Shown here one piece after another: positions 8,882 through 15,271 of a DNA stretch of 64,000 nucleotides (positions are counted from its first letter, which is position 1; each line of letters starts with the position of its first letter). A model generated the notes under the pieces. It was given only the letters and a program-made list of their open reading frames with translations, did no database searches and was not told where the DNA came from. The stretch is taken from the NCBI GenBank assembly GCA_024330265.1, contig JANDLT010000016.1:23175-87174 (forward strand), in the 5' to 3' direction. Source of the DNA: Pyrinomonadaceae bacterium MAG19_C2-C3 (lineage in GTDB: Bacteria > Acidobacteriota > Blastocatellia > Pyrinomonadales > Pyrinomonadaceae). The translations under genes were made by a program, and so were the position numbers.

Positions 8882-9580
8882 ATGAAACAGGTCTTAGTGC
8901 AGAGCGTGCAGACCGCACCCGACAGCCCGCGTTACGGTCAGGTTCTTGACCCCGAAGATTTCATGAAGTCACAACGCTTCGCCCAGGAACACCTTGATGC
9001 CGTCGTGCGCGCATTCCTCACAGGTGGTGCGCCGTCTGCACTGGTGCATGGCTTCAATCGCCAACTCATCGGCGGCTTGCGAATACTCGTCCAATCGCCC
9101 GGTTGGGTCTTTACGCCGTCAGGTGCGAGTTACAGCATGACCCAAGCCAGCACGACGCTCACGCTCAATCCGGCTGATGCTGCTCTCTCGCGTCTCGATG
9201 TTGTGTGCGCCCGACTCGACACCAGCGCGCCTGCCTACATAGATTATCGTCCGTTCTGCCAAATCCGCACGCTCTCCGAACGCCTCGCCGGAAACGCGCC
9301 GTACCCGCCGACGCAGTTCAACCAACCGGGCGAGCTACACAATCGCGCCGTGCTGGTCATCCACACGGGCATCCCTGCCCTAGCTCCAATAGTGCCGCCG
9401 TACCCGGAAAACGAACTCCCCTTGTTCTTCGTCCGCATCGCCGCGCTGAAAACCCAACTCGCACTCGCTGATGTCGTTGACTATCCAAACCGCATCGAAT
9501 CGCTGTTCTCTATCATCGCCAAACTAGCCGCCTTCAATAGCCGCATCACAGCCCTTGAAATCGCCGCCGACTTCCAGTGA
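8882..9580 (+). CDS. Unassigned phage-like protein, possibly a tail-fibre base
   Basis: 232 residues with a strong ribosome site (TAGGAGCGAACA then ATG). Visible pieces are RYGQVLDPEDFMKSQRFAQE, GGLRILVQSPGWVFTPSGA, LNPADAALSRLDVVCARLD and a closing helix (LAAFNSRITALEIAADF). The pattern 'property of the region, then D-R-x-D-x-V-x-x-x-x-D' is common in the N-terminal baseplate-attachment domains of phage tail fibres. No receptor-binding tip follows, so this may be the base onto which another subunit is mounted. It is the last gene of the operon; a 16-bp stem-loop follows 40 nt later. Confidence 0.5.
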   Translation: MKQVLVQSVQTAPDSPRYGQVLDPEDFMKSQRFAQEHLDAVVRAFLTGGAPSALVHGFNRQLIGGLRILVQSPGWVFTPSGASYSMTQASTTLTLNPADAALSRLDVVCARLDTSAPAYIDYRPFCQIRTLSERLAGNAPYPPTQFNQPGELHNRAVLVIHTGIPALAPIVPPYPENELPLFFVRIAALKTQLALADVVDYPNRIESLFSIIAKLAAFNSRITALEIAADFQ

Positions 9581-9619
9581 ACTGACGTTCAAAGAACATT
9601 CAAAGTCTATTCAAAAATA

Positions 9620-9661
9620 CTAAACGGCACTCGCAAAACATCGTCTGCGAGTGCCGTTTAG
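9620..9661. repeat. 16-bp perfect stem-loop after the tail-like operon
   Basis: Arms at 9620-9635 and 9646-9661 (CTAAACGGCACTCGCA and its exact complement) with a 10-nt loop. There is no T-run on the plus side, but it stands 40 nt after the last tail gene, so it may act as a weak terminator or RNA 3' end. The right arm runs straight into the first of three direct repeats that share GTTTAG. Confidence 0.7.
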
Positions 9662-9725
9662 TAAATGATGCGCAAAAAGCTGTTTAGTAAATGATGTGCA
9701 AAAGTTTAGTAAATGATTTGAAAAT
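9656..9725 (+). repeat. Three iteron-like direct repeats GTTTAGTAAATGATG
   Basis: Copies start at 9656, 9682 and 9704, spaced 26 and 22 nt. Each reads GTTTAGTAAATGAT followed by a purine/T-rich tail; the first two also share the GCAAAA that follows. Spacings of about two helical turns are typical of protein-binding iterons. No replication or partition gene is next to them. Confidence 0.7.
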
Positions 9726-9858
9726 CCACAACGTCAATTAAAACGGGCTTCGCAAGTTCGTTAAAAGTTATCCACAAGTTCTGTGGAAAACCCTGTGGAA
9801 AACTCATCTTTCGTCAGGTTAAGTTTATGTAAATTCAAGACTTCTAGCATTTTGCACA
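9695..9858. promoter_or_regulatory. Cluster of DnaA-box-like 9-mers in an AT-rich spacer
   Basis: TTATCCACA, the consensus DnaA box, is at 9768-9776. Its near variant TTTTCCACA lies on the minus strand at 9782-9790 and again at 9794-9802. TTTTGCACA is on the minus strand at 9695-9703 and on the plus strand at 9850-9858. AAATCCACA at 9722-9730 is a weaker match. That is five good sites in 164 bp. The spacer is AT-rich against a GC-rich background. It could be a replication origin, a DnaA-titrating or DnaA-regulated site, or a relic of the phage-like element. Confidence 0.45.
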
Positions 9859-9879
9859 TCCCGTAAGCACAAAACCTAA

Positions 9880-10263
9880 ATGCCCTTTTTGCAACAACTT
9901 AGCTTTCGCGGCTCAATCGCGCGCCGCACTTTGTGCAAAAAATTGTTGTACCCGGCAATCGCGTGTTTCGTCAGTGTAGCGGGTTGCACACACGCTCATC
10001 ATCCGCCCTCAAAAACGCCGGAAAATGCTTCGTCCGCCAGCCAGACATCCCTGCCTTCATCATCAATTTTAATCAACATCAATGATGCACCCAGCCAAGA
10101 TTTAGAGCGACTTCCCGGCATCGGGAAATCCCTCGCCGCGCGCATCATCGAACATCGAGAAAGGCACGGACGCTTCCGGCGCGTCGAACATTTGATATTG
10201 ATTCGCGGCATCAGTGAACGACGCTTTCGGGATTTGCGCCCGTACATCAAAGTCGAAAGGTGA
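9880..10263 (+). CDS. ComEA-like helix-hairpin-helix lipoprotein
   Basis: 127 residues. A basic N-terminus and hydrophobic run end in a lipobox-like VAGC (Cys at ~36), so the mature protein is probably a lipoprotein. After a Ser/Pro linker, residues ~62-125 carry the ComEA-type HhH pair: ININDAPSQDLERLPGIGKS, then AARIIEHRERHGRF and LILIRGISERRFRDLRPYI. ComEA proteins bind double-stranded DNA outside the inner membrane for uptake. No other competence gene is near. The last codon and stop (AGG TGA) lie within an inverted repeat. No clear ribosome site precedes the ATG at 9880. Confidence 0.72.
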   Translation: MPFLQQLSFRGSIARRTLCKKLLYPAIACFVSVAGCTHAHHPPSKTPENASSASQTSLPSSSILININDAPSQDLERLPGIGKSLAARIIEHRERHGRFRRVEHLILIRGISERRFRDLRPYIKVER

Positions 10264-10352
10264 AAGTCGAAGGGCGAAGGGCGAAAGGAAAAGACTAAAG
10301 GCGGCTCCGTCTGCCTTGCACTTTCGCCCTTCGCCCTTCGACTTTCACCTTT
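10256..10352. repeat. 32-bp perfect inverted repeat of GGGCGAA-type heptamers between convergent genes
   Basis: Arms at 10256-10287 and 10321-10352 are exact complements; the loop is 33 nt. Each arm is built from 7-mers (GTCGAAG, GGCGAAG, GGCGAAAG). Both flanking genes end inside an arm, each with AGG TGA read from the repeat. It can act as a two-way terminator. It is one of ten heptamer-type hairpins in this window. Confidence 0.9.
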
Positions 10353-10731
10353 GCTTCACTCGTCCGAAGTCGTCTTCGTAGCGCGTGATGTCGTCTTCGC
10401 CGAGATAGCCACCCTGTTGGATTTCGATAAAGGTAAGTTTCTCCGTGCCGGGATTCTCGACGCGGTGACGCGCACCGAGCGGGATGTCAATGGTTTCGTA
10501 TTGGTTCACGATGTGGTCTTGTTCGTTAATCGTGACTTTTGCCTGACCTTCGACGGTCATCCAATGCTCGGCGCGATGCTTGTGGCTTTGATAACTCAAA
10601 CGCTTGCCGGGCAAAACTTCTATGCGTTTGACTTTGTAGCCCGCGCCTTCATCCAACACCGTAAAACTTCCCCACGGTCGCTCATCATACTTGGGGTTGT
10701 TATCCATCTCCCCTTGTTTCGTTTCACTCAT
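10345..10731 (-). CDS. Mannose-6-phosphate isomerase-type cupin
   Basis: 128 residues from the ATG at 10731, chosen because AAGGAG stands 9 nt before it; a longer frame reaches 10851 but lacks conservation. The whole chain matches the C-terminal cupin of type II phosphomannose isomerases: YDERPWGSFTVLDEG, KVKRIEVLPGKRLSYQSH, HWMTVEGQAKVTI and PLGARHRVENPGTEKL. Metal ligands are the two His and Glu of QSHKHRAEHW plus His of ARHRVEN. It interconverts mannose-6-P and fructose-6-P, or is a related sugar isomerase or epimerase, in nucleotide-sugar supply. The stand-alone cupin has no guanylyltransferase domain. It ends inside the 10256-10352 repeat. Confidence 0.85.
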   Translation of the reverse strand: MSETKQGEMDNNPKYDERPWGSFTVLDEGAGYKVKRIEVLPGKRLSYQSHKHRAEHWMTVEGQAKVTINEQDHIVNQYETIDIPLGARHRVENPGTEKLTFIEIQQGGYLGEDDITRYEDDFGRVKQR

Positions 10732-10830
10732 TCGCAAACACTCCTTAAAATTATTCAGGTTTTGCGAAGATTTTACTACACCTTCAGCTTTCCGGCGTGA
10801 TGGGCAATTCTTCCGAAAATCGCGGCAAGC

Positions 10831-10874
10831 AAAAAGCAACGCGGCAGCCATTTGATGATTTGCTGCCGCGTTGC
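10831..10874 (-). terminator. Intrinsic terminator of the 10992-11531 gene
   Basis: On the minus strand a 13-bp perfect stem (GCAACGCGGCAGC and complement; 10836-10848 with 10862-10874) is followed by TTTTT. It lies 118 nt after the stop of the secreted-protein gene and just before the cupin gene. Confidence 0.8.
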
Positions 10875-10991
10875 CCCTTGGTTTTGCTTTAACAGAATTT
10901 ACTTTTGCCGCTCAAGTCTTTCGAGGCGAGAAAGTTTAACGGCAATGCTTCAACGTACTTTTGTAATGACTCAAAGAGCGATTCGGCATCA

Positions 10992-11531
10992 TCACAACTT
11001 CACCTCAACCATGTTCGATACCACTTCTGCTGTTTCTTCTAGAACCGGTCTAGCGATTCTCCGCTTCAATGTAATGTAGTATGTGTTGCCTGCCGTCATG
11101 TCATAAAGCCCGCTGATGTCGGCTTGCACTTCATAGACTCTTTGCGGCTGAAGATTGACCAGTTCCCGACTATAATACAAACCGGCTCTCTCATAACGAC
11201 GCACACCCGATTCCGTCAGACCTACTTTTCGTCCTGCTTTGTCTCGCACTTCGATTGTGTAGTCGAGTAGAAAGTTAGTTCTATATAAAAAACGCTGCTG
11301 ATTGGTAACGTTCTTGATTGTTGCGACTAACACAATCGGTTTGCCCGAAGTTGTTTTCTTAGCATAATCATTTGCGACTCGTAATTTTAACTGAACGCCT
11401 TCCGATTCGGCAGCCTGTTTCGATTTACCAAGTGCTGATTGTTTTTGGCTGAATAAGCTCGCATCTGCACTCATTGTCAGAAGCATAATAAACAAATAAC
11501 TGACGGTTAAGACTTTATTTGCGATTCTCAT
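10992..11531 (-). CDS. Secreted protein of unknown function
   Basis: 179 residues. Residues 1-25 form a signal peptide (VSYLFIMLLTMSADAS) with an AxA-like cleavage site. The mature part is beta-rich: LKLRVANDYAKKTTSGKP, then VATIKNVTNQQRFLYRTNFL and YTIEVRDKAGRKVGLTESG, a layout like an immunoglobulin-fold domain that describes 'contributions in the absence of...' in secreted acidobacterial proteins. I do not recognise the family. It has its own terminator at 10831-10874 and no close operon partner. Confidence 0.6.
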   Translation of the reverse strand: MRIANKVLTVSYLFIMLLTMSADASLFSQKQSALGKSKQAAESEGVQLKLRVANDYAKKTTSGKPIVLVATIKNVTNQQRFLYRTNFLLDYTIEVRDKAGRKVGLTESGVRRYERAGLYYSRELVNLQPQRVYEVQADISGLYDMTAGNTYYITLKRRIARPVLEETAEVVSNMVEVKL

Positions 11532-11572
11532 TTTTCACCTTCCTTATACTTCAACACGGCACTGGACAATTA

Positions 11573-11639
11573 AGGTGAGCGAGGCGGCTTTGCGGTTGCT
11601 ACAACCAGCGTGATGCTGTGCCGCCTCGCTCGTTCACCT
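11573..11639 (-). terminator. Stem-loop after the split secreted-protein gene
   Basis: Arms AGGTGAGCGAGGCGGC (11573-11588) and its near complement at 11620-11639, with a few unpaired bases. It lies 13 nt past the stop codon at 11652 and is followed on the minus strand by TTAATT. It is likely the 3' end of that transcript. Confidence 0.6.
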
Positions 11640-11651
11640 CTTCAGCAAACT

Positions 11652-14117
11652 CTAGTTGCCAGCCCTTTTTGTCCACGTTGGATGAGTCGTCGAATCAGCG
11701 GGCGAACTTGCCTGAACACTACTACCGGCGACAAGATTCCAAAATGGTGTTCCCGGACGTTCTGCGGAACCAGACCAGCCCCAATTTACTCTCCTCAGCG
11801 GCACGAAGATTGAGTTATCTCCCGACGGTTTGAACATTAACCACATCTGGAAACTGTCATTGACAGTCGCGTAGTTAAAATTGATGGTAAGGCGCAAACC
11901 CGGCGAGTCCTGAGTCTCTGTCGCATTTGGGTCATTGGAACTGTAAGGGAATGCGGTGTCTAGTCCGGCATCTGTGAACGTTTCATTCGTTCCATCGTTA
12001 CGCCGCCTAGTCCTCGAAACATTCGCAAGTTGCACCCAGTAAGTATCTCCTGAAAATCCGGTTGGAACCATCAAATTGGTGCGTGTAAATCTTATACCGG
12101 GTGCTGCGTTAGGACCAGAAACGACTCCGCATAAAAGTTCATAATCAACTTCGCCGGGGAATTGACGCACCGAAACGACTCCGGTGCGAGCGGTCACAGT
12201 TACCGTAGGACGCTTTACGTTGAACGTAACTCTGCCGCTGTATGCCCTTCCTCTCACTGTAACAGAGTAGGTGACTTGCCGGTTGTCGCCTCCGCTAACC
12301 CAGTAGAAACTCAAACTTGTGTTGTTCAAGTCTTCTAGTGGAGTTACCTTCCCTTCCATGTTGCTGGCAGTGTAGTTGGCGATTGGATTTCCCGGAACAC
12401 TCCACTGCGGATTACTGGAACTCGAATTACCGGACATCACCTGCGCCGTGAGGTTTATCTGCTGACCTACGATGACATTTTTCGTTGCGCCTGTGATGTC
12501 TTGCCCGTCTTGCTTGATAATAATTGTCGGCGCGACCTCGACGGGAGCATCCGCCGTCATGGTAGTCACTTCTCTTTCGCAGAAACCCAGATCGGGCGGG
12601 ACTTGATGCCATATTTCAACGTACCACTCGGCACTAATCGTGGCACTTCCCAACGCACGCGCCGTCATTAAGCCGTTCTGGTCGCACTCCGCCACTTGCC
12701 AATCCGAACTGCTCCATGTGACATACGGGTTGTTGAACGGCTGCGAGATGTTGCCGAAGCAACTCTGTCGCCGTTCCATCGCCTGAAAGTCCTGTGATTC
12801 GCCGATGAAATTGAATATCTGTCCCGGCTCCAACCACACGTCATAGATGTTATCGCCACAACAGTTTTGGCAAGCATAGCTCACACTCAATCCCGCTCCG
12901 ACATCTACTTGCTCCGACCGCCCGATTAACGCCAACGGCTCACCGCCGCGCAGTGACCAATGTATCTGCCCGGTGTCGGCATCAAGTGGAATTACGCTCC
13001 CGCGCTCGTCCGCCACTTGCTTGTCGCGCAACTCTCGAATGTCGTGTATCACCGTTTGTCCGGCTTCGACCGTCTTGAGTCCGGGCGCGTAAAAACCTCC
13101 CGTGTGTTTCAGTTCCCAAGTGTATTGTTGCGGCTGGTCGGTGACGTTTTTAATGTACACGAATGTTGAAGAACCGCCTTCAATCTTCCAAGGATAGCCG
13201 CCCGTGCTGCTGCGTTGCGCCTCTATATCCCACAACGGAACTTGAAACGCATGGTCGCCGCTTTTCGTCATGCTCTGCGCCGACATCACGACGCTTCCCG
13301 CAACTCCCGTGTACTCGAACTCCAAACCCGCAGTGGCAATGTTTTGTTCAATGCCGCTTCGCTTGAGCGCGGCGGATGTTTCGATTATCTTCGTTTCACC
13401 CCGCGCGAGTCGCATCGCGGGAATCTTCGCCGTTCCCATTTGTCCGTCGGTTGTGGTGTAAGGTATGCGCCCCGTGATTCGCGTCGGCGCATCGCCCGTG
13501 TTGCGCGCGACAATCACCGGAGTCAGTTTCTCGCCGCCCACTTCACCCAGACGCACTCCCGCGCCGTGCAGTTTGGTTGACTTCGCTTTTTGTGAATCGT
13601 AGAAGCGCAGAGATGATGAATACCCGGCAGCCGCGTCGTCAATCAGCACGCGGGCGAGAAGCGCACCGGCGGAACTTGAATGCTCGACCGTGATGCCGCC
13701 GACTTCTTTAAGCTTGCCGCCGTGATTGCCACCAATATCACGCGCCGCATCGAAGACGCGCGTTTCGTGCGGATTGAGTGTGACGGCGAACGGACTCTTT
13801 TGTTTTGGCGCGATGCCGTCTATCAAAACGGATGCGGGAACGGCTTCGTTACCCGTATTCGAGAGAATCAAGCGCACTCTGGTTTTGGGTGTCGGCAAGT
13901 ACCACACGCCTTCAAGCCGTCGCGCCCCGATTTCGGTGCTTATCTCCAAAAGTTTCTCCTCGAAAATAAGACTTTGTTGCAAATTGATAAGTTTTACTTG
14001 CGCTCCGAGTACGAGGTCTTTGCCGCGATGAAAAAGCTGTAAGCTACCTTCATCAAACGCTGTTCCCGCGATTCCGAACTCGCGCATATCTATATTCGCG
14101 GAATGATGTGCCTTCAA
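11652..14117 (-). CDS. Large secreted protein, C-terminal part of a frameshifted gene
   Basis: About 820 residues; the frame opens at 14117 with only a TTG and no ribosome site. The first residues (DMREFGIAGTAFDEGSLQLF) read as the natural continuation of the upstream fragment that encodes the signal peptide. Content: repeated beta-sandwich stretches (VRLILSNTGNEAVPASVLID, ITGRIPYTTTDGQ), a possible BIG2-like segment (WSSSDWQVAECDQNGLMTAR, then ALGSATISAEW), Ig-like segments with Asn/Ser-rich linkers, and a C-terminal part (YVQLANVSRTRRR region) without a recognised family. It is probably an exported, surface-associated protein. The shift lies near 14091. Confidence 0.65.
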   Translation of the reverse strand: MKAHHSANIDMREFGIAGTAFDEGSLQLFHRGKDLVLGAQVKLINLQQSLIFEEKLLEISTEIGARRLEGVWYLPTPKTRVRLILSNTGNEAVPASVLIDGIAPKQKSPFAVTLNPHETRVFDAARDIGGNHGGKLKEVGGITVEHSSSAGALLARVLIDDAAAGYSSSLRFYDSQKAKSTKLHGAGVRLGEVGGEKLTPVIVARNTGDAPTRITGRIPYTTTDGQMGTAKIPAMRLARGETKIIETSAALKRSGIEQNIATAGLEFEYTGVAGSVVMSAQSMTKSGDHAFQVPLWDIEAQRSSTGGYPWKIEGGSSTFVYIKNVTDQPQQYTWELKHTGGFYAPGLKTVEAGQTVIHDIRELRDKQVADERGSVIPLDADTGQIHWSLRGGEPLALIGRSEQVDVGAGLSVSYACQNCCGDNIYDVWLEPGQIFNFIGESQDFQAMERRQSCFGNISQPFNNPYVTWSSSDWQVAECDQNGLMTARALGSATISAEWYVEIWHQVPPDLGFCEREVTTMTADAPVEVAPTIIIKQDGQDITGATKNVIVGQQINLTAQVMSGNSSSSNPQWSVPGNPIANYTASNMEGKVTPLEDLNNTSLSFYWVSGGDNRQVTYSVTVRGRAYSGRVTFNVKRPTVTVTARTGVVSVRQFPGEVDYELLCGVVSGPNAAPGIRFTRTNLMVPTGFSGDTYWVQLANVSRTRRRNDGTNETFTDAGLDTAFPYSSNDPNATETQDSPGLRLTINFNYATVNDSFQMWLMFKPSGDNSIFVPLRRVNWGWSGSAERPGTPFWNLVAGSSVQASSPADSTTHPTWTKRAGN

Positions 14118-14457
14118 CCATCACGGGCGCAAGCTCAAACCTTTGCCCGTCAAGGTCGAAAAGCGTCGGCTTGACTTCAAGCGGTTTCGGTCCTTTGTTG
14201 TTGAGCATCAGCGTCGCGCTCAAGCCGTCGCGCAGACTGTAATAAGAAGCGGCGAGCGTGTGCGGTTTGTCTTCATCGCCGCCGCACGTCGGGCATGGCG
14301 TCGGAGCGGCTTGCGGAGCGGCGAGGTTGTTCGCATCGGCATCAGCGTCTTGCGCGCGAGATGAGTGCAAGAGCCAGAGGGACAAACAGAACAGGATGCC
14401 GAGCGTCGCGGCGAAGGTGCGAGGCGAAATAATCGGTGGACGATTCGAGTTTAACAT
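14053..14457 (-). CDS. N-terminal part of the frameshifted secreted protein
   Basis: Start chosen at the ATG at 14457 because AAGGAG precedes it by 9 nt; a longer frame to 14505 lacks one. It encodes MLNSNRPPIISPRTF, a hydrophobic signal segment (LGILFCLSLWLLHSSRAQ), then a Cys pair (PTPCPTCGG) and a beta-domain (YYSLRDGLSATLMLNNKG, KPTLFDLDGQRFELAPV). After SFREY the frame leaves the family-like sequence and stops at 14053, while the +1 frame continues as DMREF. One extra A (T on the plus strand near 14091) would explain the split. It may be a sequencing error, a real mutation or slippage. Confidence 0.65.
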   Translation of the reverse strand: MLNSNRPPIISPRTFAATLGILFCLSLWLLHSSRAQDADADANNLAAPQAAPTPCPTCGGDEDKPHTLAASYYSLRDGLSATLMLNNKGPKPLEVKPTLFDLDGQRFELAPVMVEGTSFREYRYARVRNRGNSV

Positions 14458-14584
14458 GTGCGGTATCTCCTTGAACTTTCGATAAAGATTGAGTTCCGAC
14501 CACACCGTGCGCTATGCTGCGCGCTGTCGAGACGACGCATTTTCCAAAGCGCACAAGTGCGGCGAAGGATGTGCTTGTCACAGG

Positions 14585-14630
14585 AAGCCCCGCGACTATT
14601 TAACGGATAGTCGCGGGGCTTTATCTTTTT
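14585..14630 (+). terminator. Strong plus-strand terminator without an obvious upstream gene
   Basis: 15-bp perfect stem (AAGCCCCGCGACTAT; 14585-14599 with 14607-14621), 7-nt loop, then TTATCTTTTT. It points in the plus direction, but the gene to its left lies on the minus strand. It may end a small RNA starting in 14460-14580, or protect the minus-strand promoter from read-through. Confidence 0.7.
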
Positions 14631-14891
14631 GGACACACGGCGGCGCACGTTGCTTCGGATAAGCAACGAACCGACTAAGTTGAAGGCTACGGGGCGCGTC
14701 GAGGAACGCATATTTATTACCTTGCGTGTTCGTTTGATTATTGACGATTGGCGAAGCGGTGGCTTCGTCAAATTAGCGTGAGGGGCGTTTTGGTGAAAGG
14801 AGAATACGCTTGGTGGAAAAAGATTACAAGTGAATTTTTTGTAACACAGTCTTCTTCGCGTCGCCCACATCGGGCAACACGCGATTGATAC
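14631..14891. other. Gene-free stretch with small hairpins
   Basis: No gene is supported. An 8-bp hairpin lies at 14648-14668 (CGTTGCTT and its complement around CGGAT). A ribosome-site-like AAAGGAG near 14795 precedes a 7-codon frame (TTG GTG GAA AAA GAT TAC AAG TGA), too short to call. A minus-strand frame through here has no family features. Confidence 0.4.
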
Positions 14892-15193
14892 TAATTAACT
14901 CCATGTTACGCGATTTCGGTTTTTTGCTCTGAAAGAGCAAGCAGAAGGTAGCCAGTGGCAAGCACGCTCTGGTGCTTCCGCCTCTGGAATATGTATATAA
15001 AACCGCCCGCGCCCTGAAAGGCGCGCGAAGAAACATGGTAAGCCACATCTCCGCTTCAAACCTTCTCCGCGCCCTTTCAGGGCGCGGACATCTTAACCAC
15101 ATCGTAACCAGAGGCGGAAGCACCAAGTGCTTGCCACTGGCTACCTTCTTCCGTGTCCCTTCAGGACAGGAACTGCGGAACATGAGTTAATTA
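14892..15193. mobile_element. MITE-like element with long terminal inverted repeats
   Basis: About 300 bp that folds on itself. Outer arms start TAATTAACTCCATGTT (from 14892) and end with the near complement AACATGAGTTAATTA (to 15193). The best block is AGAAGGTAGCCAGTGGCAAG (14943 onward, to 14987) against 15108-15149. Inside are two GC-rich palindromes, CGCGCCCTGAAAGGCGCG (~15007-15025) and CCGCGCCCTTTCAGGGCGCGG (~15066-15087, given by its arms CCGCGCCCT and AGGGCGCGG). No protein is encoded. It is non-autonomous, of the size and shape of a MITE or a nested REP cluster. Target duplication is not clear. Confidence 0.5.
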
Positions 15194-15271
15194 AGTGCGA
15201 GATTTAAGGTCGCGTGCGCCGCGCGATGAACCGTTCGCCTTCGTTCCATACTGAAGCGGCGAATGGTTGTT

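Noticed and set aside
1..9580. Complete prophage
   Set aside because: Only tail genes are visible; no head, replication, lysis or integration genes and no attachment sites can be shown within the window.
14451..14870. A 139-codon minus-strand frame upstream of the split secreted protein
   Set aside because: It runs through the terminator hairpin, has biased basic composition and no ribosome site.
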